Shown piece after piece: positions 42,701-51,700 of a DNA stretch of 64,000 nt. The position numbers and the translations under genes were made by a program. The number at the start of each line of letters is the position of its first letter. Positions within the stretch are counted from its first letter, which is position 1. The notes beneath the pieces are model-generated. The model made no database searches and was not told the DNA's origin. It worked only from the letters and a program-made list of their open reading frames with translations. Source of the stretch: Rhabdornis inornatus. Taxonomy: Eukaryota > Chordata > Aves > Passeriformes > Rhabdornithidae. The DNA is taken from positions 886,129 through 950,128 of the forward strand of contig VWZS01004363.1 in assembly GCA_013397075.1 (NCBI GenBank), given 5' to 3'.

Positions 42701-45700
42701 AGGTGTTGCTGTGCAGGTTGGAGGCCTGCATGAGTGATGCAGTGAAGACTTGTCTTGTTTGGCATAACCACACAAGTGTGTTCTTGATAGTGTCTCTCAT
42801 TTCCTCAGTCTTTCTTTCAGCATAAAGTGTTCTGATACCACCACCACTGGTAAGACACTAAGCATAGCTTGTGTTCTCTGTGGCCTTGGGTGCATTAGAT
42901 CTTGTATTGCCAAAACACTGTTAAGAAATCTGTTTTCCGTGTCACATGGCCCAGCCTTGTAAAAGACTTTCCTCTGAATCTGGATTGTTTCACATTAGCC
43001 ACCAATTATGACCTTAGAAATAGTTTGGTCTCTTATATCCACCTGTCTTCTACAAAGTTCTCCTCTGTATTGTGGGCTGATCTGGTTTTGTTTGCTTGTT
43101 TTCTCTTGTTGGACTTCAGACTGATTGTTGTCACTAAAGAAAAAGGGAGCGGAAAAATCTCGCCCAAACACCCCCACCTTTTTTCTGCTAGAAAATACCC
43201 TGAAGTTATTTGGCCACTTCCAACATTTTTCTTCTCCGAGAAAACACAACTGGTGATCCAGTAAATAAATGAAACTAACATATTTACTTGCTAAGAGATT
43301 ATAGGAGTGGCATTTACAAAACTTTTGCCTCCAAACACAATGGAGTTTCACAATATTTTATAAGACTTTATTATTCTCGTAATTCATGATACTTGTCTTA
43401 ATGTTGAGGTTGGTAAAAGTGTCTTTATTTTACAGACTAAAATGTATCAAGTGCTTTATTCATAGTAAAATTGTGACTATATGTAACAAGAGATAGAATT
43501 ACAGTAAGAGGTATATTTTTTTTTCTCCTCAGTTTAAAATCTTGTATTTTTGTACTACCGATTTAAATGTTTAGCTTTGTTAGAGAGGTCAGAATACAGC
43601 TTAAGATGCAAAAATTGAATAGTGACTAAATGTGCTGGACACATCAAATAAAAGAAGCATTTTTCTGATACACTAGATTCACATTGTTTATGCTCATTTC
43701 TTTATTTTTACAAGCAATTGCCTAGCTCCTTATCCAGTGGTTTTTTAATAACATAAAATGAGGTATTTCTCATGCTGAGGTTCCAAATCCACATGGGAGG
43801 AGCTGGATTTAGCATGAAAGTGAAGCAATATTTTACTCAATTTTAATGAAATTATATGGCAGAATGTGCCCAGATTGAAAAGGGCTTGTCTAGGGGAGTG
43901 GGATTCACAGTCATGGCGGGGTGGGGGAGGTTGGTGAGCACACCGCAGCCCAGTAACCCTCATTTGTATTTTGGAAATATTCCTGTGCTGTGCAGAACTG
44001 TATAGTAAGGTAGAGTTGTCCTTCTTTTGCTCAATCCTAAACCACTTTTTAATCCAGTGGTGAGGAGGCCTGTTCTCCGCAATGTTGGTTTGTCCAGGCT
44101 GGGATGAGGAGGGTGACAGGTTCCTCAAGAGGGTGGCTCCTGCCAGGTGTGGAAAGTTTGATTCTGCCCACAGTGGGATTCTTCAGTTAATTTCCTTTTG
44201 ATACTTAACTCTGAGGCTCTTGCTGTTTGAGATGAACCACCTGACAAAAGTACCTTTCATCAATCCAAGCTTCTGGATGTCAGCCAGTTTCTTTTTTCTA
44301 ATGTTTTGGTTTGAACATTGTGGAGAAGTATGTAAATAAATAATCCTCTAATTTGCTCCCTTGTAACTTGGATCAGAAGTGAGAGAACGGCTTCTGAAGA
44401 TAACATACTTTTCTGCCCTCCTCTTTTGTTTTGCCCACTTGATTTGAGAGGAGTTGAATGACCATGAGGTTTTTGAAGGGCTGTAGGTGATGAATGGGTG
44501 ATACAAATCAGAATTTCAGAATTAGGGAGCTCAAATTCTAGAAAGAAGAGTGAAGCAGGCGTGCTGCCATACTCTCAGAGAAGAAGTAACATCAAAAGTG
44601 GGAATTAAAAGTTGAAATAGGGGCATTATGGAGGGAAAAAGAGGATTGGAGCTAGTAGAAAGCAGAAAATTTGGAAGACAAAGAGAATGAAATAATGAAA
44701 ATTAAGTGAAAAAAAAAAAGGAAAAACATGTTTAAGAAAACACATCAGGAAAAACAAAGGCAGCGTCAAATAAAAGAAGACCATGTGGTGAAAAAAGCCT
44801 CTTGATATAATAGCAAAAATCTGACACACAAACTAAGGAAATAAAATACCTAAAAAAATATATATGTATATTCTGTTGATGCAATAAAATAAAAGTTCTG
44901 TGATTACACTGATGGAATTAAGTATTTTCTGATTAAGTAGGATTATCTCTGACCTGAGTTGATCTGCTCCTTTGAAAGGTCTGGTACACGTGGGTCTGGT
45001 GAAGTGGTTTGTGTGTGTCTTTTGTGGTCTTCAGGGTTTTTAAAAATGTTCCAAGAAATAAATAGTTCATTCTTCTTTTTGAAAATGGTGAGCAACTAAA
45101 CCTTGCTAAGCCAAATAAGGAGCATTACTAGAAGAGCAAAGGCAGTTTTTATTTTCTTACTTCTGTTTGCCACCACTTTTCATTTGGTTTCCATAATTCT
45201 GAATGCCTGCCTTGTATGTGCTAGTACTGTGTCATTGCAGTGAGCATTTTTATTCCATTTGTTATGTCAAAGCTTCCTGTGTTTGAACTTTTTAACAAGG
45301 CACAACAAGTTTTTACGCAGCTCCAAGGAGATCTTTTATGCTGAAGCATTTAAAATTGCAAGTTCACTTTTGTTCTTGGTATGTCTTACATGCTTTCTTA
45401 CATGCCCTTTAGCTGATATTTTGATGTATAGGATATTGTAAATGACTTCTTATAATTTGTATTGGTCTTTAGGGAGAAATCTTGCTTGGATACATGTTTG
45501 GGCAATTAATATCTGAATAGCTCTGCATTCTGGGGGAAAAAAAAAAGGTTATGCAGCTTGTGCCCTGTTAGCTCATTCACCTATTACAAAACAGCGTAGG
45601 GGAAGGAAAAGGTTATCTTAGAAAGGAAGGTTCCATTTTTTCGTATTTTTTCAGCAGGGTTGAAGGACACTTGTTGGTGTCCTAAAATTTTCGCCGTCAT

Positions 45701-48700
45701 TTGCCCAGACACGGAGATTATGATCTTCCTGTTGTGTCAGGAGATAAAGGGCATGCTTTCAAAAAATTCTGAATGCACAAAAGGACTGTCTTTTGAGGAC
45801 TCAGAATGGAATTTCTCTAGGAACTGATAGAAGAGGAGGAATTAGCAATTGTAGAGGTGTTTGCTCTTTGTCTTTCGTTGCGATGCATCCTCTCTGTGTA
45901 CTGTACTGTACTGACATCCATTGTAGTAGCCTTGGGTTGTAATTGGTGGGTGGGGGTTTTTTGATTGTTTCTGGGTTTTTTGGTAATACCATTTTTTTAC
46001 TAGCTCTTAAGGTTTTTACTCATTTTAATTTGGTTTAGCAGACTTTCCTCTTCTGAGTCTAAATGCAAGACTTCATAGACTATTACGTCTTCTGGTAATT
46101 GAAACTCTAATCTTAGGCTGTTAGCTCAGGCACTGTTTCTTATTGAAAATAAAATCTTCTTATTAACTTTTAGGTAACACCCAAAAAAGGATTTTTTGTT
46201 TCTTAATTTGTTTTGCTCAGACTTGGAATGTTGTAGGCTCCTGGCAAAACAAGAAACAGTTCAATAATTGTGTAAAATGCCGTAGAACTTCATCCTTCAT
46301 AAAATACAGCGCACATGGGATATGTATAGTACAGTACAACATGAGAGTTTTATTTAGATTAATTAGGAAAACCTGCCTAGGTATTTCTCACTAGTGGCAC
46401 TGTCTAGTCCAACTTTCAGACCATTCAGCCCATGCTAAGAAAAGCCATACATGCAGCTATAATTTTATGTTCTGTATTTTGCAACAAAATGAGTGCATGT
46501 AGCTAGTGAGTCATTGGAGAGAGTTGCTTTACTTCCTTGTGAAATACATGCAGGGGACTAGAAATATTACTGAGGGAAATGTTCAGAGAAGCTTTCTTAA
46601 TTGCCAGTTGCTAAAATCTGAGCAGTACAGAGCTCTTGGCCTGTCTCTGAAAGCATGAGACAGAGGATCTTCTGCAGTATTCAGAGAGGAGTAATTACAG
46701 GTAAGTAATTTGCTTTTATAGTACTGCAGTTTAAGGAGGGATGAAGTAAGGCATTTGATCCCATTGATTAAAATCTGCATACAAATTTTGGTATAAACCT
46801 GTGTGTTCTTCATAGGAGAGAAGCGTGTCTACCTATCACTGCCCAGACCAGGGGTAAGTTGCTTTTGGGTTTATTGTGTTTACTTTGTATCTGCTGTTCT
46901 CTGACTTCTTTCCCTGTCGCAACTTGATGGGGACATAACAATATCTTAGTAACATGCATCCTGACTGCATGGCTGACAGTAAAATATCAAAGTTGGTCAG
47001 TTTATTAAATGAAATATAAACAGATTGAAAACAAATGTAACTAGTTATGTAATGTGCTTTAATCACTTTGACTGTATATAAACTTTAATTCCTGTTCATT
47101 GATTTTTATCACATACTCTACTGTCATGCTATATAATAAAAAAGTGCATTGTTGCTATTAAAACAGTAAGAATATGCTGCAATATACTGAAAACTAAAAT
47201 AAAACATAAATCAAACTACCAAGACTTAACATTGTAGCTAGCCTGAGTTAACCTATTTGGAACAAGGGGTCATGTTCGAGCCTATTTTAGCCTCTTTAAA
47301 TAATGGGTTCTTGTTTCCTCCTTTGATCTTAAGTGTGTTTAGTGTAGAGAAAAATGTCACATCAAATACCCAGTTTTTAGGTGTGAGGTATTTAATATTC
47401 TTAACTGATTATAATTGATATTACAATGTTTCCGAGAGCATCTGTGTGTTAGGAAGCCTCTTAAACCTTGTGTCATGTAATCAGTCATTTGATTCACTTG
47501 CTATGAACTGAATCTTTCTCTGGGTAGGAAAAAAGGAAAGAATGGTCTCAAAAGGTACAGTAAACTCTAGCTTGTTTCTTTCTCTCCTTGCTTTCTTTCC
47601 TTAACCTATACTGTTGAGGAATTAGACTTTGAAATGGTCCTCTGTCTCCATGTCTTTTGTTGTGTAATTCTACAGCTTCAAACACAACTTCTGACCCTTA
47701 ATGAAAAGAGAAAAGCTTTATAAATACAGTATTTATAAAAAAAGTTTTATAAATCCAATCTGCAGATTTAAATAGAATATGTTAGGCATGGGTGAATTTC
47801 ACAGTTATGGAACTACATATTGAAACTTTGGATAGGGTTTCTGTCCCTGACTAGTTTAACTTAAGACACATAGCTTCTGGACTTAATTTAGAGATTAAAT
47901 GTTTGAAGTCAGAGTCCCACTTATGGATTCATGTGTTTTTGAAAATACTTCAATAAAAATTTTGTGGTCAGCATTTATACAGTTCTGCTGTGTTACTGTT
48001 TGAAAGGTTGCTGCCTTTTTTTTCAGTTTTGCAAGATACCATTGTGGGGAGTTACAAATGCACAGTTTGAAAGTAGACAGGAAATGTAGATTGCATCCAC
48101 AGGACACCAGAGTTTCTTGACAGAGTAATTTCTTTGCCTAGCTGATGCTCTGAGCTTTGGAACTGCCTCTCTTCCTGGTGCTGTTCCTCTCAGCAGAGCC
48201 TCTCCTCCCTGTACTGCCGCCACAGATCTGCTGACGCCCACGCTGTCCCTGCACAGAGGCCACACTGTTCCTGCCAATCTAATTAGATCACATATTTTGT
48301 TACATCTATTTAATCACCACTGTGCTGTTAGCTGGTAATGAGTGGCACCCTAGACCATGCTGTAGATGAGGACCAGAGCAGCAGTGATGATACACTCATG
48401 TAATACTTAATGCGTAGTTTTCCTTTATAGTTTAAAGTGTTGAATCATGTTTTAAAAGCAGAATAACATATCTACTGATTGGACTTTTACAATAGTACTA
48501 TTCAAATAATGCAAGTTAACACTAGAGTGGAGAAAACTGCAGAAGCGTTCTGAGCTTTCTTTAGTGATTTGTGAATGGAAAATCTTATTTGTTGTAACCA
48601 GCGCTGATTTTCTTTAATACCCTTCACTCTGCAGCTTAAATATTTGCCATACCTTCTAGACCAAAGTTTGTGTTTACAAACAAGTCTAGTTTGGTTTTGT

Positions 48701-51700
48701 CTTCCTTTCTTCTTTTAAGACATTGCCTTAAAAAATGCATTCCTGAAATTGCATTTGTAATACGCAGTCAAATCATAATTAGGAGTATCAGTCCTTTGTG
48801 CTAAGTGTTTTGATATGAGATCAGCATTTCTAATACATAGGCAGAATTGCATTGTCCAATCTGGGTAGACATTCATAAGATTCAGAATATTTAAACATTT
48901 TTGGATGGGAAAAGAGAAATGGCAGAAAGCTAAACTGAGCACCAAATTGCACTAGGAACTTGAGTATGAGTACTTCTGCTCAGATTCTTGAAGTGAGAAA
49001 TGGAAATGGCACCTTAATCTAATTTCTGATGCTGTTCACAATGAACAGTGTTATTTCTTGTTTATTTTTTCCCCTGCAGGCATTACTGAGCCTAATTTGC
49101 CCAAGTACTCCCACTAATGAATAGCAGCAGGTTTTTTTCAGAGTTTTCCAGAATCTCAGACAAGGCTCTCAGTTGGGCACTGAGATTATCCACCTTCCTC
49201 ATGTGCCTCACACCTCTCCAAGTTATGACACCAACTTTGTACTAATCCTCTGCAGTCCAGTGGTTTCTGAATATGGACTGTGCCTCCCACGCCTGGTGGT
49301 TTTGCTGTCTTTGCACAATGAAAGCACCCACACACAAAATTAAAGCCAAGAACAAATAACGAAGAAATAAATGATGAATTGCTGCCTAAGAGTGCCAGTT
49401 GGCAGGCACTGCCTTAGCAGGTAGTCCACTCACATCAGTATCACTAATTATTGTTTAATATGAGCTAATATTTGGCTTGCAGCCAGACTGATATTTTGGA
49501 TAGTTCATGACTTAAATAAAAGAAGGAAACCCATTAAAAGATCACAGTGTCAGTGTTTGTTTACAGCTGCTTCTCCAGAGTGACACAGTGCTGCCTCCTC
49601 ACACCAGCATCCATATGGGTTGTAGCCTGCATCAGCTTGGTATTAGCCAAATCAGCATCCTTGTTATATCAGTACCATCAGTGATAGAAAAATCAGTGCA
49701 GGAGTACTTGCTTAAGACTGTTTAGTCCTGAGTATTATTGAGGATTTACAGGGTAAACAGAAGAGATTGTACTGCATTAGGAGGTGGAGCCTGAGAACTG
49801 TGGAAGAGGTCTTTTCCTTGCAATTTCAGGGCATCTGCACCTGCCATTCCAGGACAGACAGATCAGAACAGGTTCTCAGTTTATGCTGAGAAGTTGGTTT
49901 GAACCTCTGGAACTCTCCTGCAAAGTCTTTCTCTGAATATAGAGCTGCCTCTTTAAGATTTGCTAGTAAAATTATTACCAATTCCTTTTATTTAAAAATA
50001 TTATTTTTTGTTTGAAACAGAAGCATAATGCAAATCTGAAAGCATTAAAGCCAGTCAAACTAGATACTGAGGTAAGATGCCATCATTTTAGTAAAAAAAC
50101 TGCTTTCATATTTTTATCTTGTCTGAGGAATGTGTTTTTAACTGCCATAAATATGGTTGCCATTTACAGGAACAGGCAAAAATTGCAAAACTTGGATTAG
50201 AATTGCATCTGCTAACATCTGATGTGGATTCTGAGACAGAGAAGTGGGAGGATCAGGAGAATGAGATTGTGCAACATGGGCAAGGCATGTCAAGTATGGC
50301 CTACTCCATGTATTTATTTACCAGGTAATAAACTGCACATGGCAAATTTTGGTGGGAAAAAGAGCATTAACAGTGTTTACAAGAAAAAACAAATTTTCAT
50401 TTTCAGAGCATAATAATTGGGACCCATTTAGAAAGGAACTTGATTCTGTCCATAGGCTTTATGAATTTTCGTAAATTTTTAAGCTGTTTCAAAACCCCCT
50501 CATTTTAAACCCTCCTTTATTTTTAAAGGGCTGAACACCTGTTTTTTTGGAGGGCATCTGTTTAAATGTCTCTTGGGTACAGAAAATATTTTAAGTATGT
50601 TAATAAATACTTAGAAAAATTAAGGGAATTAAAGCACAAGTATATACGTGTAGATGAGATATAACTGTAGATGAAAATTACTGGTCCTTGCTGTACTGAA
50701 AAGTGTTTATCTGAAACCTGCCTGTGCAATGTCAGCTTTCTTACTTGAAGAATTTAGATTTGTTTGGGGTTTTTTTACCAGAGTTGAGATTTTTTTTGGT
50801 TACCTACTAGTCCAATAATACTTAGTATGCCAGAGATGTAGAATGCTCAGCTTATGAGCCATTGTTAATTCCCCAACCGTGCTGTAGCTACTGAGGTGTC
50901 TGCGTAATATTTTTTATTGTGTAATATTTTTTAACGCAGTTCCTATAGGTAGTTATTGTTGTGTCTAGTATCTTCTAAAAGACTGATATTTACAGTTCAC
51001 TGGTGTGAACTGTAAAATGTTCAGTGGTGAGACTATAATTTTTGTAAGTAGCAAGCAAAATAATCTGCAGTCTATGAATGGCATATCTTCTGCTTTTGTT
51101 ATTTCCCACAGAGGAGAAGGACTCCTGAAAACTACTCAGGATTTATTTCATCAGGCAGAGGTAATGTATTTTTAACAAAAGAGAGCATAGACACTCCGAG
51201 TGAAACACTGATTCCTTACACATAAGTACAGTGTACCATGAATTGACTGGCAGCTGTAGATTTTGAGCAGCCTAACTCTGATACATACTCTGAAAGTGAA
51301 CTTCCCAGTGTTCCAGTAGTAGCTTCAGACAGGATCATTACACTGACAGATTCCAGCTAGGAGGAGGGATAGCAAACCAGTACTATGGCAAATTCAGTGG
51401 ACTTCAACATATTTGTAGTATTTGTTGTGTCACTCAGCTCAGTCCCTGGTAGTGTTAACAGATACTAAATCCTAGTGTGAGCAGCAAGATTTGCATGGGA
51501 AAGAAAGAAGATGTAAAAATTTGCACAATGTAAACAGAAGACATAGGCTCAAATGAAGGGATATGGGATGCTATTTCCAGGATGCATGCCTGTGTGTAAC
51601 AGGACAATAATTTTTTCAAAACTTGTCCTTTGAAAGGACAATAAACAAAAAAACAGGGCAAGTGTTATCACAAAACATCTGTGAGCTGCCACAGTGCAAA

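Noticed and set aside
48023..48277. 84-codon minus-strand frame in a GC-richer patch of intron 12
   Set aside because: No recognisable domain or splice support. It could be an old repeat fragment; not enough evidence to call.
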